From assembly GCA_945874145.1 (NCBI GenBank), contig CAMCFN010000011.1:1-64000 (forward strand): 64,000 bases of DNA, written 5' to 3'. This DNA is from Akkermansia muciniphila (GTDB lineage Bacteria; Verrucomicrobiota; Verrucomicrobiia; Limisphaerales; SXTU01). Shown here one piece after another: positions 44,989-54,448 of the stretch. Under the pieces are notes generated by a model, which was not told where the DNA came from, did not search any database, and saw only the letters and a program-made list of their open reading frames with translations. The translations under genes were made by a program, and so were the position numbers. Positions within the stretch are counted from its first letter, which is position 1. Each line of letters opens with the position of its first letter.

Positions 44989-45427
44989 CCACGAATGGAC
45001 ACAAATGAACACGAATCCAGAGAACAAACTGCTGCTGAAGGATGAAGTGTTCGCGATCGTGGGCAGTGCGATGGAAGTCTTGAACGAACTTGGTCACGGA
45101 TTGCACGAGAAGCCTTATGAGAACGCGCTTGTGGTGGAATTCGGCCTGCGCAACATCCGCTTCCGGCAACAGCAGCAATTTGATGTGCTCTACAAAGGTC
45201 ACTCAGTCGGCCTATTCGTTCCCGATCTCATCGCTTTTGATGCCGTGGTCGTGGACACCAAGGTCATTGACCGCATTACCGATGTGGAACGCGGACAGAT
45301 GCTGAACTACCTCCGCATCACCAAGCTCCGCGTTGGCGTCATCCTGAACTTCAAGCATCCTAAGCTCGAATGGGAGCGCCTCGTCCTATGAAACTCTTCA
45401 TTCGTGTCCATTCGTGTTCATTCGTGG
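44989..45427. mobile_element. GxxExxY gene enclosed by inverted CACGAATGGACAC-type repeats
   Basis: Left arm 44989-45016 and right arm 45400-45427 are inverted copies matching in about 25 of 28 bases (CCACGAATGAACACGAATGG read from each outside edge with small changes). They enclose one complete gene, whose ATG (45005) lies inside the left arm. The unit sits between oppC and oppD and interrupts the normal opp order. No transposase is present. Confidence 0.65.
45005..45391 (+). CDS. GxxExxY protein
   Basis: 128 aa, the typical length. The name-giving motif is GLHEKPY within LNELGHGLHEKPYENAL. A PDDEXK-like nuclease core is suggested by LFVPDLIAFDAVVVDTKVID. The family is small, of unknown function, and common in Verrucomicrobia, Planctomycetes and Bacteroidetes. 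The first codons (MNTNPE) are encoded by the repeat arm itself. It has nothing in common with peptide transport, so its place in the opp operon is best seen as an insertion. Confidence 0.9.
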   Translation: MNTNPENKLLLKDEVFAIVGSAMEVLNELGHGLHEKPYENALVVEFGLRNIRFRQQQQFDVLYKGHSVGLFVPDLIAFDAVVVDTKVIDRITDVERGQMLNYLRITKLRVGVILNFKHPKLEWERLVL

Positions 45428-45434
45428 TTTCCCC

Positions 45435-46415
45435 ATGTCTTTGCTAGAAGTTCAAAACCTACGGGCCTACTTCCACACGCGCAACGGCATCGTCCGCGCG
45501 GTGGATGGCGTGTCGTTCAGTGTGGAAAAGGGCGAGACGCTGGGCATCGTGGGCGAGAGCGGCTCAGGCAAGTCCGTGACGTGTTACTCGCTGATGGGCC
45601 TCATCCCCAAGCCGCCGGGACGCATCGAGTCCGGCACGGCGCGCTTCGACGGCGCGGACTTGCTCGCGATGGGCGAGGCGGAGCTCAACAAGATTCGCGG
45701 CAAGCGCATCGCGATGATTTTCCAGGACCCGATGACCTCGCTGAACCCGTATCTGCGCATCGAGGAACAACTCATCGAGCCGCTGCTCATCCACGAGAAC
45801 CTGCCGCGCGCCGCGGCCGTGAAGCGCGCCATCCGTGCGCTGGAGGAAGTCGGCGTGCCGGACGCCGCGCGGCGCATCCGCAGCCACCCGCACGAGTTCA
45901 GCGGCGGGATGCGGCAGCGCGTGATGATCGCGATGGCGCTCATCACGCAGCCGGATTTGCTCATCGCCGACGAGCCGACCACCGCGCTGGACGTGACGGT
46001 GCAGGCGCAAATCCTCGACCTCATCGCGCGGCTTCAGCGTGAGCGCGGCATGGCGGTCATCTGGATTTCGCACGACCTCGGCGTGGTGGCGGGCTTCTGC
46101 CGGCGCGTGCTGGTGATGTATGCGGGCCGCGTGGTGGAGTCGGGCCGGGTGGAAGACATCTTCGCGCGTCCGCTGCACCCCTACAACCGCGCGCTCCAGC
46201 GCAGCATCCCCGCGCTGCAAGGCAAGGGCGCGGAGCTCTACACCATCCCCGGCCTGCCGCCCGACGTGTCCAAGCCGCTCCCCGCCTGTGCCTTCGCCGA
46301 CCGGTGTGAGTTTGCCCAAGCGGGCTGCCGGACTGGAGAAGCCACACTGAAAGAGATTGAGCCCGGCCACGCCAGCGCGTGCGTGCGGGTGGAGCAAGGA
46401 GAATTAGCGCTTTAG
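45435..46415 (+). CDS. oppD: Oligopeptide ABC transporter ATP-binding protein (OppD-type)
   Basis: 326 aa from ATG 45435. Walker A GESGSGKSVTCY, signature SGGMRQRVMIAMAL, Walker B LLIADEPTTALDVT, switch His in WISHDLGVVAG. The C-terminal oligopeptide extension (PLPACAFADRCEFAQAGC) has the Cys set of OppD-type ATPases. An oppF gene should follow but the next gene is dnaA on the other strand, so the transporter either uses an OppD homodimer or an OppF encoded elsewhere. Confidence 0.94.
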   Translation: MSLLEVQNLRAYFHTRNGIVRAVDGVSFSVEKGETLGIVGESGSGKSVTCYSLMGLIPKPPGRIESGTARFDGADLLAMGEAELNKIRGKRIAMIFQDPMTSLNPYLRIEEQLIEPLLIHENLPRAAAVKRAIRALEEVGVPDAARRIRSHPHEFSGGMRQRVMIAMALITQPDLLIADEPTTALDVTVQAQILDLIARLQRERGMAVIWISHDLGVVAGFCRRVLVMYAGRVVESGRVEDIFARPLHPYNRALQRSIPALQGKGAELYTIPGLPPDVSKPLPACAFADRCEFAQAGCRTGEATLKEIEPGHASACVRVEQGELAL

Positions 46416-46468
46416 CGCAACGCGGAAACCCAAGCGTTCGTCACCCGCTGGTTGAGAGCAGGAGGACG

Positions 46469-47887
<1,419 letters not shown>

Positions 47888-48336
47888 GCCTCACTGTTAC
47901 AGCCCGGCAACACCGATAAAGCCACAGTTTTCTGCGCGCTTTTGGGTGCGGTTCGGGTTTGAGGCATGGTGGTTCATGGGGCCGGATTGGGCGGTCTTAA
48001 TTCAGCGCAAGATGCTTAAAATCAATTAGTTGCAGACTCAAAACTTGAATTATCGAGGAAAAACGTTCCTCCCATGCGGAACAAGTGAATGAGCCATATC
48101 TGCGGATGCTTGTAGGGCACGGTCCCGGTGGCGGGAAGGACTTTTTATTGGGACTTGTCCGCAAGTTATTCACAACTTGCTTTTGGCCCGTATTATCAGG
48201 GGTTTTCTGGATTTTCAGGGTTCCGGCAGGAGGCCTTTCAGAGCCTCTGAAAAAGGGTGGTTTGCGGTGGCTCTAGTAAAGAGAAAATGCAGTCTATTTT
48301 TCGAGGTGACTGAAAGTTTTAGGTTGCCAAGCGCGA
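47888..48336. other. Candidate replication origin region
   Basis: About 450 bases without a gene between dnaA and glnB-2, with AT-rich stretches (about 47998-48070) unlike the surroundings. It holds one perfect DnaA box (48166-48174) and lies against dnaA. Only one perfect box was found, fewer than in most origins, so the call is tentative. Confidence 0.45.
48166..48174 (+). promoter_or_regulatory. DnaA box in a palindrome
   Basis: TTATTCACA matches the consensus TTATNCACA exactly. It sits in the centre of the inverted repeat GCAAGTT/AACTTGC (48161-48180). A second, one-mismatch box TTATTCACG lies at 47880-47888 over the dnaA start. Confidence 0.6.
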
Positions 48337-48361
48337 CAAAAAAAGACGCGCCAATTTGGCG
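48337..48361 (-). terminator. Terminator of the second P-II gene
   Basis: Minus strand: CGCCAA-A-TTGGCG stem followed by CGTC and seven T. It lies 22 bases past the P-II stop. Confidence 0.8.
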
Positions 48362-48382
48362 AGGGTCAAAATCAGAAAACTC

Positions 48383-48751
<369 letters not shown>

Positions 48752-48802
48752 CTAACAACGAACCCCTGCCTGTAAACTGGAAACTCCGAAGGCTGTGGCG
48801 GC

Positions 48803-49747
48803 TTATTTGCGCCACTGCACCTTCGGCGGCTCCGGCAGGCCCTGCGCGCGCAGCGCCGTGCGGAAGTGCATCTTCGCCACACGCGCCAGCGTTCCAACAC
48901 CGTGCTGCGCGACGATTTGCTTTGCCGCTTTGTCCACGGCGGCGGATGCGCCCTTGGGCAGTTCCACGCCAATCTCCCGGCCCAGTGCTGCCAACCCCGT
49001 GACGAACGCGTGCCGGGCGAGAATGGAAGCTGCCGCCACCGCCAAGTCTTCTTCCGCCTTGTGCCGCTGGACAATCTTCAGCTTCAAGCCGCGCGCCTTC
49101 GCCTCGCGCGCCACCGTAGCCTCGGTCGCGGCGAACTGGTCAATGATCGCGTGCTCCGGCGGCGGGTTCAGATGATGCGCGGGGGCGAGCACCGCGAGAA
49201 TGGAGTTCACGTGCCCTTTCGCGAGCAGTGGGTTCAGGCTGCCGATGTCGCGGTAGCGCTGGTTGTAATTCACCCCGCCGAGCGTGAGCACCTCGCTGTG
49301 ACAACCGGGCGTCTCACGAATCACCGTTGCCAAGTCCGCGATGCGCCGGTCGCTGCCGATGTTCTTCGAGTCTTGGATGCCGGCATCCTGCCACGCGCGC
49401 ACCACCGCCTCGTTCACATACACCGCTGCCACGCACAGCGGCCCGAAGAAATCGCCCTTGCCCGACTCGTCCACGCCGATGCGCGCCACGAACATCTCCG
49501 GGTGCAAGACCTCCTCGTAGCCCACCTCCGCTCGCTTCAGAATCTCCGGCTCCAGCACGAACTCGACAAACTCCTGCGTGCCCTTGCCCTGCACGACCAG
49601 CTTACCGCTTTCGTAAAACACCACGTTGAGCTTGTCCTTCTCCCCCGCGAACCGCGCGTAAGGCACCGTGCGCGGCTTGAAACCGTGCTTGCGCAGATGC
49701 GCGTCCAGCGCGGCGGCCTGCTCGTCCGTCAGCTTGCATGTGTGCAT
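48803..49747 (-). CDS. rnhC: Ribonuclease HIII
   Basis: 314 aa from ATG 49745-49747; a longer reading exists but is encoded by repeat DNA upstream. The N-terminal TBP-like domain (about 1-80, KLTDEQAAALDAHLRKHGFK) marks type HIII rather than HII. The active site begins IGVDESGKGDFFGPL (Asp93, Glu94), with further acids in HAIIDQFAATEA and the helix KAEEDLAVAAASILAR. It removes RNA from RNA/DNA hybrids. Confidence 0.93.
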   Translation of the reverse strand: MHTCKLTDEQAAALDAHLRKHGFKPRTVPYARFAGEKDKLNVVFYESGKLVVQGKGTQEFVEFVLEPEILKRAEVGYEEVLHPEMFVARIGVDESGKGDFFGPLCVAAVYVNEAVVRAWQDAGIQDSKNIGSDRRIADLATVIRETPGCHSEVLTLGGVNYNQRYRDIGSLNPLLAKGHVNSILAVLAPAHHLNPPPEHAIIDQFAATEATVAREAKARGLKLKIVQRHKAEEDLAVAAASILARHAFVTGLAALGREIGVELPKGASAAVDKAAKQIVAQHGVGTLARVAKMHFRTALRAQGLPEPPKVQWRK

Positions 49748-49767
49748 CGTCAGCGGTTTCACGAGGG

Positions 49768-49800
49768 GAGTTTCGGGTTTGGCGTTTTGGGTTTCGAGTG
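49768..49800. repeat. TTTCGGGTTT-type repeat before rnhC
   Basis: Degenerate repeats of a GTTTCGGGTTTGG word between rnhC and mutY. They would encode part of an N-terminal extension of RNase HIII if an earlier start were used, which is unlikely. Confidence 0.5.
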
Positions 49801-49891
49801 CAAACTGCGCGGCGTGCCGCGTCCGCCAGCAAGTTCGAAGCTCAAGATTCACGGTTCAAAGTCGCTCCCTGCTGCCACCGAGCGCTCCGTC

Positions 49892-49919
49892 ATTCCGCAT
49901 TCCGCATTCCGCATTCCGC
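49892..49919. repeat. Four tandem ATTCCGC 7-mers before mutY
   Basis: Four perfect head-to-tail copies of ATTCCGC, 18 bases ahead of the proposed mutY start. The same 7-mer is repeated at 24057-24076. The reading frame of mutY stays open through it. Confidence 0.85.
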
Positions 49920-49936
49920 ACTCCCTCGTTCCTGCC

Positions 49937-51010
49937 TTGCTCGACTGGTTCGCCACCGCCGCCCGCGACCTGCCGTGGCGGCGCACACTCGACCCTTACG
50001 CGATTTGGGTTTCGGAAATCATGCTTCAGCAGACGCAGGTGAAGACGGTGATTCCGTATTGGGAGCGCTGGACGCGCGAACTGCCCGACGTGGCCGCGCT
50101 CTCCGCCGCGCCGGAGCAACGGCTCCTGAAACTCTGGGAGGGGCTCGGCTACTACACGCGCGTCCGTAACCTCCAAAAGGCCGCGCTGCACATCGTCGCC
50201 GCTCACAACGGCCAGTTCCCCCGCGAGTTCGACGCCGTGCTCGCGCTGCCCGGCGTGGGGCGCTACACGGCGGGCGCGATTTCCAGTATCGCCTTCAACG
50301 CTCCGGCGCCCATCCTCGACGGCAACGTCATCCGCGTCCTGACCCGTATTTTCGCCATCGGCGGGGACCCGCGCCAGAAGGCCACGAACTCAGTGCTGTG
50401 GAGCCTCGCAACAGCACTGGCGGAACGAGCCGCCGGCTCTCCACTCTCCACTCTCCACTCTCCACTCCTCCTTTCCGGTCCCTGCTCCGCACTGAACCAG
50501 TCGCTCATGGAACTCGGCGCAACCGTCTGCACACCGCAGAACGCACAATGCCTCCTCTGCCCCGTGCGCGCCCACTGCGTCGCGCACCGCGAAGGCCGCG
50601 TGGATGAACTGCCCAACCTCGGCCCGCGCGCGACTGCGACCAGCCGCGAGTTCCACACTTTCGTCGTGGAGCGCGATGGAAAGTTTCTCGTGGCGCAACG
50701 GCCTGCTGGCATCGTGAACGCGGGCCTGTGGGAGTTTCCGAATCTCGAAGTCACGGGCCGGAACAGCTCCCCGGCGGCATCGCTGAAGCAGCTTCTGCAA
50801 GTCACCGCCCGCTGCGAAATACTATGCGAGGTCAAACACTCCATCACCCGCTACCGGATTACGCAGCGTGCCTTCCGTGTTGTCCTGAATGCGAAGCCGC
50901 CACTGGTGGAAGAACGGTTCCATTGGCTCGCGCTAGCCGAGTTGCACCGGCGGCCTTTCACGAGCGCGCACAAGCGCATCCTTGCCCACATCTCTCAGCC
51001 CTCCAACTAA
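49937..51010 (+). CDS. mutY: A/G-specific adenine glycosylase
   Basis: 357 aa from a TTG at 49937; no ATG exists near the conserved start, and a GTG about 40 codons earlier is the alternative. Catalytic Glu27 in SEIMLQQTQV, helix-hairpin-helix LPGVGRYTAGAI, catalytic Asp in ILDGNVIRVLTR, and the [4Fe-4S] set C-x6-C-x2-C-x5-C (VCTPQNAQCLLCPVRAHC). A C-terminal NUDIX-like domain recognises 8-oxoG. Removes A opposite 8-oxoG. An in-frame 7-mer repeat (50437-50468) lies between the catalytic domain and the cluster. Its stop overlaps the stop of the opposing waaF-like gene. Confidence 0.92.
   Translation: MLDWFATAARDLPWRRTLDPYAIWVSEIMLQQTQVKTVIPYWERWTRELPDVAALSAAPEQRLLKLWEGLGYYTRVRNLQKAALHIVAAHNGQFPREFDAVLALPGVGRYTAGAISSIAFNAPAPILDGNVIRVLTRIFAIGGDPRQKATNSVLWSLATALAERAAGSPLSTLHSPLLLSGPCSALNQSLMELGATVCTPQNAQCLLCPVRAHCVAHREGRVDELPNLGPRATATSREFHTFVVERDGKFLVAQRPAGIVNAGLWEFPNLEVTGRNSSPAASLKQLLQVTARCEILCEVKHSITRYRITQRAFRVVLNAKPPLVEERFHWLALAELHRRPFTSAHKRILAHISQPSN
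50437..50468. repeat. Four tandem CTCTCCA 7-mers inside mutY
   Basis: CTCTCCA four times in a row, read in frame as part of SPLSTLHSPLLLSG between ALAERA and the CSALNQSLMELG helix of MutY. Confidence 0.88.
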
Positions 51011-52158
51011 GCCGCCCGTTGCACCGCTTGAACGACCCGCTCGACCGTCAGGCTCTTCATGCAGCGGAAATCAATCGGGCATTCGCGCAAGAAGCACGGC
51101 GCACAGGGCGCTTCGCCACGCAGGAGGATGTGGCGGGAGTCGCCGGGCAGTCCCGGACCGGTCAGCTCAATCGAGGTGCTTCCGAACAGCCCGACCAGCC
51201 GCGCGCCCACGGCGGCGGCCAAGTGCATCGGCCCCGTGTCGTTCGTGAGCACGACGCGACAGGCGCGCAGTGCCGCGCAAAGCTCGCGCAGCGAGGTGTG
51301 GCCCGCGAGATTCGTGACGCTGACCGCTGACGACTGAACGCCAACCGCTGGCGTGGCGATGAGTGCAGCCGCGATTTCGGCGGCGAGCGCGCTGTCCGCC
51401 GGGCCGCCAAAGATGACGAAGGAGCAGTTGAGCCGCGCGCGCAGTTTCTTTGCCGTGGCGATGAAACGGTCGGCGGGCCAGCGCTTGGCCGGGCCGTATT
51501 CCGCGCCGGCGTTCAAGCCGATGAGCAAGCCAGCGGACAAGTTGAACTTCGCCTTCACCGCCTCGACCTCGGCGTCCGAGACAGCGATGAACGGTGCCAG
51601 CGGTTCCAATTTCGCACCGAGCGAGGTAGCGAGCTGGAGGTAGTGGAAGATGTGGTGACTCGTTGCCGGCGGAGCGCCGGTCTCCGACCCGGCGCATTGC
51701 GGGTCAGCCACCAGCCGCCGCACTTCCCCCGCTGTCCGCTTCCGCATTTTCACCACGTCCGCGCGCCAAGGGACCGCCTCGGTGAGCAGCCAGTTTCGCC
51801 AGCTTCCCGCATAGCCGATGCGCCGGGGAATCCCGGCCAAGCGCACTTCCAGTCCGGTGCGGAGGGAGTTGGGCATCACGAGTGCGGTGTCGAGGTTCCC
51901 CGCGCGTAGTCGGCGCGCGATGCTGAAAACGCCCTGCTTCGGGGTGAAGGTGATGACCTCGTTCACCGCCGGATGTCCCGCCCACAATCCCGCCAACTTC
52001 TCGTGCGTGAGCAGCGCGATGTGCGTGTCTGGCAGCGCCTCACGCAGTCGCAACAGCGCCGGCGTGGTCATCACGGCGTCGCCAATCCAGTTCACCCCGC
52101 GCACTAGGAGGCGGCGAGGATAGAGGGTAGAGGATAACGGATAGAGGGGCGTCGTCAT
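51007..52158 (-). CDS. waaF: Glycosyltransferase family 9 (heptosyltransferase II-like)
   Basis: 383 aa. GT9 blocks: VRGVNWIGDAVMTTPALLRL at the start, LIGLNAGAEYGPAKRWPADR, VVLTNDTGPMHLAAAVGARL, and the end with CAPCFLRECPIDFRCMKSLT. It adds heptose or a similar sugar to the LPS inner core. Residues 3-15 (PLYPLSSTLYPRR) come from a short tandem repeat, and a second, unrelated in-frame repeat encodes AGSETGAPPAT. The ATG overlaps the upstream acyltransferase stop (ATGA). The exact acceptor sugar is uncertain. Confidence 0.88.
   Translation of the reverse strand: MTTPLYPLSSTLYPRRLLVRGVNWIGDAVMTTPALLRLREALPDTHIALLTHEKLAGLWAGHPAVNEVITFTPKQGVFSIARRLRAGNLDTALVMPNSLRTGLEVRLAGIPRRIGYAGSWRNWLLTEAVPWRADVVKMRKRTAGEVRRLVADPQCAGSETGAPPATSHHIFHYLQLATSLGAKLEPLAPFIAVSDAEVEAVKAKFNLSAGLLIGLNAGAEYGPAKRWPADRFIATAKKLRARLNCSFVIFGGPADSALAAEIAAALIATPAVGVQSSAVSVTNLAGHTSLRELCAALRACRVVLTNDTGPMHLAAAVGARLVGLFGSTSIELTGPGLPGDSRHILLRGEAPCAPCFLRECPIDFRCMKSLTVERVVQAVQRAA
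51671..51694. repeat. GGAGCGCCGGTCTC repeat inside the GT9 gene
   Basis: A 24-mer that recurs, inverted and with one mismatch, in the intergenic gap at 21921-21944. Here it is read in frame within the GT9 protein. Confidence 0.8.
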
Positions 52159-52198
52159 GCTGCTTGGCTATCTTCTATCTTCTCTGCTCTATCCTCTC
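52116..52198. repeat. Inverted repeat spanning the lpxL/waaF junction
   Basis: Arms 52116-52150 and 52168-52198 are inverted copies of GAGGATAGAG-type words. The centre is the ATGA overlap. One arm encodes the last residues of the acyltransferase (RAEKIEDSQAA), the other the first residues of the GT9 protein. Confidence 0.8.
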
Positions 52199-53090
52199 CC
52201 GCGCCACCCCGCCACTTCCCTTCCTTCCACCGGTTGTGCACCCAGAACCAGTTCGCCGGGTCGCGACGGATGGCAGCCTCGAACGCACGGTTCATGTCGC
52301 GGGCCATGTCCTGCGCCGGACGCGGCTGGCCGTTGGCGTGCGTGGGGATTTCGTCGCCCACCTCGATGCGCCAGCGGCCCGGTGCGACGCGATAGCAGAT
52401 GACGGTGAAGAGCGGGCAGCCATAACGCAGCGCCAAGACGCCCGGCGCGACGCTGGTGGAGCAATCGCGTCCGAAGAACGGCAGGCGCACGCCACGGTCG
52501 CCCGCGTGCTGGTCGGTGAAGAGGCCGAGCAACATCCCTGGCTGGCTCATCGCGGTCTTGAGCGCGTCGGCGTCCTTGCGGCGCTCGAAGAACAGGCTGC
52601 CGGACTTCTCGCGCAGCTCCTGCATCACGCGCGTCAGCCCCGCCTGCTTCAGGCCGCGATACGTGGTCGCCACCTGATAGCCCGGCACCCACAACGCCGA
52701 GCGGCCCAGCAGCTCGAAGTTCGCAAAGTGCCCGACCGCGCAGACCACGCTGCGCGGCTTCCCGCCCACCGCCGCCTTGGGAAACTTCTCTGCGCCCACG
52801 AACTCGGTCACAGCGAGGATGCCGTTGGCGTCAAAGCTCGCGGTCTTGACCGCGCAGGCAAAGCTCTCGCCGATACGCTGAAAATTCTCGCGGGCGAGCG
52901 CGCTGACCTCGGCAGCGGACTTTTCCGGGAAACACGCCGCAATGTTCCGCTGGGCGACCTTACGATGCCGCCCGTCCAGCACATACGCCAAGGCGCCGAA
53001 CACCCGCCCAAGTCGCGCCACGGCTCCGAGCGGCAGCGCTTGCAAGAGCGCGACCACGACGCGGGCGAGGATGGTGAGGAGAAAATCCAT
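52155..53090 (-). CDS. lpxL: Lipid A biosynthesis lauroyl/myristoyl acyltransferase-like
   Basis: 311 aa from ATG 53088-53090, which overlaps the pseudopilin stop (TGATG). One N-terminal TM segment (FLLTILARVVVALLQALPLG), then the LpxL/HtrB domain: VCAVGHFANFELLG with the catalytic H-x4-E, LREKSGSLFFERRKDADALK, VRLPFFGRDCSTSVAPGVLA and NWFWVHNRWKEGK near the end. It transfers acyl chains to the lipid A precursor at the inner membrane. The extreme C-terminus is repeat-derived. Confidence 0.9.
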   Translation of the reverse strand: MDFLLTILARVVVALLQALPLGAVARLGRVFGALAYVLDGRHRKVAQRNIAACFPEKSAAEVSALARENFQRIGESFACAVKTASFDANGILAVTEFVGAEKFPKAAVGGKPRSVVCAVGHFANFELLGRSALWVPGYQVATTYRGLKQAGLTRVMQELREKSGSLFFERRKDADALKTAMSQPGMLLGLFTDQHAGDRGVRLPFFGRDCSTSVAPGVLALRYGCPLFTVICYRVAPGRWRIEVGDEIPTHANGQPRPAQDMARDMNRAFEAAIRRDPANWFWVHNRWKEGKWRGGAGEDRAEKIEDSQAA

Positions 53091-53749
53091 CAGGGGAATT
53101 CCAGTCGGTTGGTGAAGGCGTTTGTAACGCCAATCAGCAAATAGCGCGTCAGCCCGGGGCCAGCAAGTTGGTGGGCGCTTCCGTCGGAAAGGCCCACGTT
53201 GCCAACCATCATTCCGCCGTGCAATTCCGGCCCCCAAGTCAGGCTTGTATTGGTCGTTGAAAGCAGAAGGTTCCGTGCCTTCGGCGGCGTGCCATCGAGA
53301 TGCCGGTCTCCCGCCAACAAAAACTGAGGGGAAGTTTCATCAGCGTCGAGGCCGATGAAGTAGCTGACATTGCTGTTATTCAGCGTCGGCCAGTCTCGGG
53401 CACGTCTGCGGGAATCCGAAGGACAGGTTAGGGTCTCGGTTGAGTAGGTTTCGTTCGAGGCCGCCTGAAAATGGCGGAAGACCTGCCCCGTTTCCGCGAA
53501 ATCAAGCGAGCCGCGCGTGTTGGTCGAAGCCCTCATCGGAAACTTGTCACCGTGGTCGTTGGCCCAGACTTTCATGCTGATGCCAATGCCTTTCAGATGG
53601 CTAGCGCAGCGGATGCGCTGGGCCTTGGCGCGGGCGTTTGAGAATGCGGGGATCAAGAGCACCACAAGCACCGCCAGAATTAGGATGACGATGACGAGTT
53701 CAAGCCGGGAGAAGGCAGATGACTTTCCGAGTTGGTGCCGAAAGTTCAC
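53090..53749 (-). CDS. Prepilin-type pseudopilin in the lipid A operon
   Basis: 219 aa from a GTG at 53747-53749. This GTG forms GTGA with the TGA of the lpxK 3'-end copy at 53744-53796, as expected if lpxK was once directly upstream. The prepilin-type helix SRLELVIVILILAVLVVLLI follows a short leader (the usual Gly before the cleavage is replaced by Ser, Phe and Thr by Ser/Arg), then a globular body with CASHLKGIGISMKVWANDHG, CPSDSRRR and GNVGLSDGSAHQL, the H-X9-DG-like ending of this family. It lies between lpxK and lpxL without an obvious role in lipid A. Confidence 0.85.
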   Translation of the reverse strand: MNFRHQLGKSSAFSRLELVIVILILAVLVVLLIPAFSNARAKAQRIRCASHLKGIGISMKVWANDHGDKFPMRASTNTRGSLDFAETGQVFRHFQAASNETYSTETLTCPSDSRRRARDWPTLNNSNVSYFIGLDADETSPQFLLAGDRHLDGTPPKARNLLLSTTNTSLTWGPELHGGMMVGNVGLSDGSAHQLAGPGLTRYLLIGVTNAFTNRLEFP

Positions 53750-53796
53750 TTGAAACAAATCTGCCGCACGCAGTCCTGAAAGTCCTTCGCGCCGGA
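53744..53796. repeat. 53-bp direct repeat, distal copy (lpxK 3' end)
   Basis: Perfectly identical to 54507-54559 over 53 bases with no similarity beyond either end. It encodes (minus strand) the last 16 residues SGAKDFQDCVRQICFK, the stop, and the GTG start of the pseudopilin gene. Confidence 0.97.
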
Positions 53797-53810
53797 ATGG
53801 TCTTGGCTGT

Positions 53811-54227
53811 TCACGAAGTAGGCGGCGGATGCCGATGTCGATGAGATTCCTCTTCGCGGATTGCCAGCACGAGGGGACGGTTCATTTGCAAGGCACCCAC
53901 AGCGGCCCGTCCCGCCGGGGTCAGGCCGACAACTCTGAAACCGTCCCATTTAAAGTGGCTGTGCCACGAGTCACGTCGTGGATGAAACAAACTCACTAGT
54001 TTTCCGGTTTGCGGGTCCACCACTTCCTCTCTTGCTCCTTTCCGCAGCGAGCAGGACACGCAGGCGAGCGCCAGATTATCGAGAGTCGTCTGGCCTCCCG
54101 CTGCAACGGGCACAATGTGGTCCACATGGAAGAGCGCCTCCTGACCCGCTTGTGACAGCCCACAATACTCGCAGCGGTTGTCCGCCCGTTCCACGACTTG
54201 CCGCCGCAGACTGGCCGAGATGGTCAT
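53811..54227 (-). CDS. HNH endonuclease
   Basis: 138 aa. Zinc cysteines Cys19/Cys22 (RCEYCGLS) and Cys56/Cys59 (LACVSCSLRKG) frame the HNH core FHVDHIVPVAAGG (His37) and TTLDNLAL. The C-terminal part (LFHPRRDSWHSHFKWDGFRV, VGLTPAGRAAVGALQMNRP) is typical of a family of small stand-alone HNH proteins seen in Cyanobacteria and other phyla. It probably cuts DNA; the target is unknown. The start overlaps the stop of the 74-aa gene (ATGA). Confidence 0.93.
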   Translation of the reverse strand: MTISASLRRQVVERADNRCEYCGLSQAGQEALFHVDHIVPVAAGGQTTLDNLALACVSCSLRKGAREEVVDPQTGKLVSLFHPRRDSWHSHFKWDGFRVVGLTPAGRAAVGALQMNRPLVLAIREEESHRHRHPPPTS

Positions 54228-54448
54228 GCCGCCAGTCCGCCCAGCCGCTCCGCGCGCGCGCGCAGGACGGACAGCAATTCTGCCAAGTCAACCAGCCCTT
54301 CAGCCTCGTGACGCTCTTCGTCAGTCAAGGGTTTGCCGGCGTCCTGCTGGTCGAGTAGCTGGGTCAGGCGGTGCTGGACTCCTGCCGGAAGCCGAATCCG
54401 GGCGAGTTCATCTGGCACTTCGAGTTCGAGATGCACTGCTTGTGGCAT
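54224..54448 (-). CDS. Small acidic partner of the HNH nuclease
   Basis: 74 aa. Starts HLELEVPDELARIRLPAGVQ, a beta strand plus helix as in small antitoxins, then LTDEERHEAEGLVDLAELLS, a Glu-rich helix. It is translationally coupled to the HNH gene. Similar small proteins precede HNH genes in other bacteria in my recollection; an antitoxin or nuclease-control role is inference. Confidence 0.75.
   Translation of the reverse strand: MPQAVHLELEVPDELARIRLPAGVQHRLTQLLDQQDAGKPLTDEERHEAEGLVDLAELLSVLRARAERLGGLAA

Noticed and set aside
49748-49852. Longer RNase HIII start
   Set aside because: The added residues are encoded by repeat DNA and precede the normal domain start.
49892-50468. Possible CRISPR-like repeats near mutY
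   Set aside because: Units are 7 bases long without spacers; they are simple tandem repeats and there are no cas genes.
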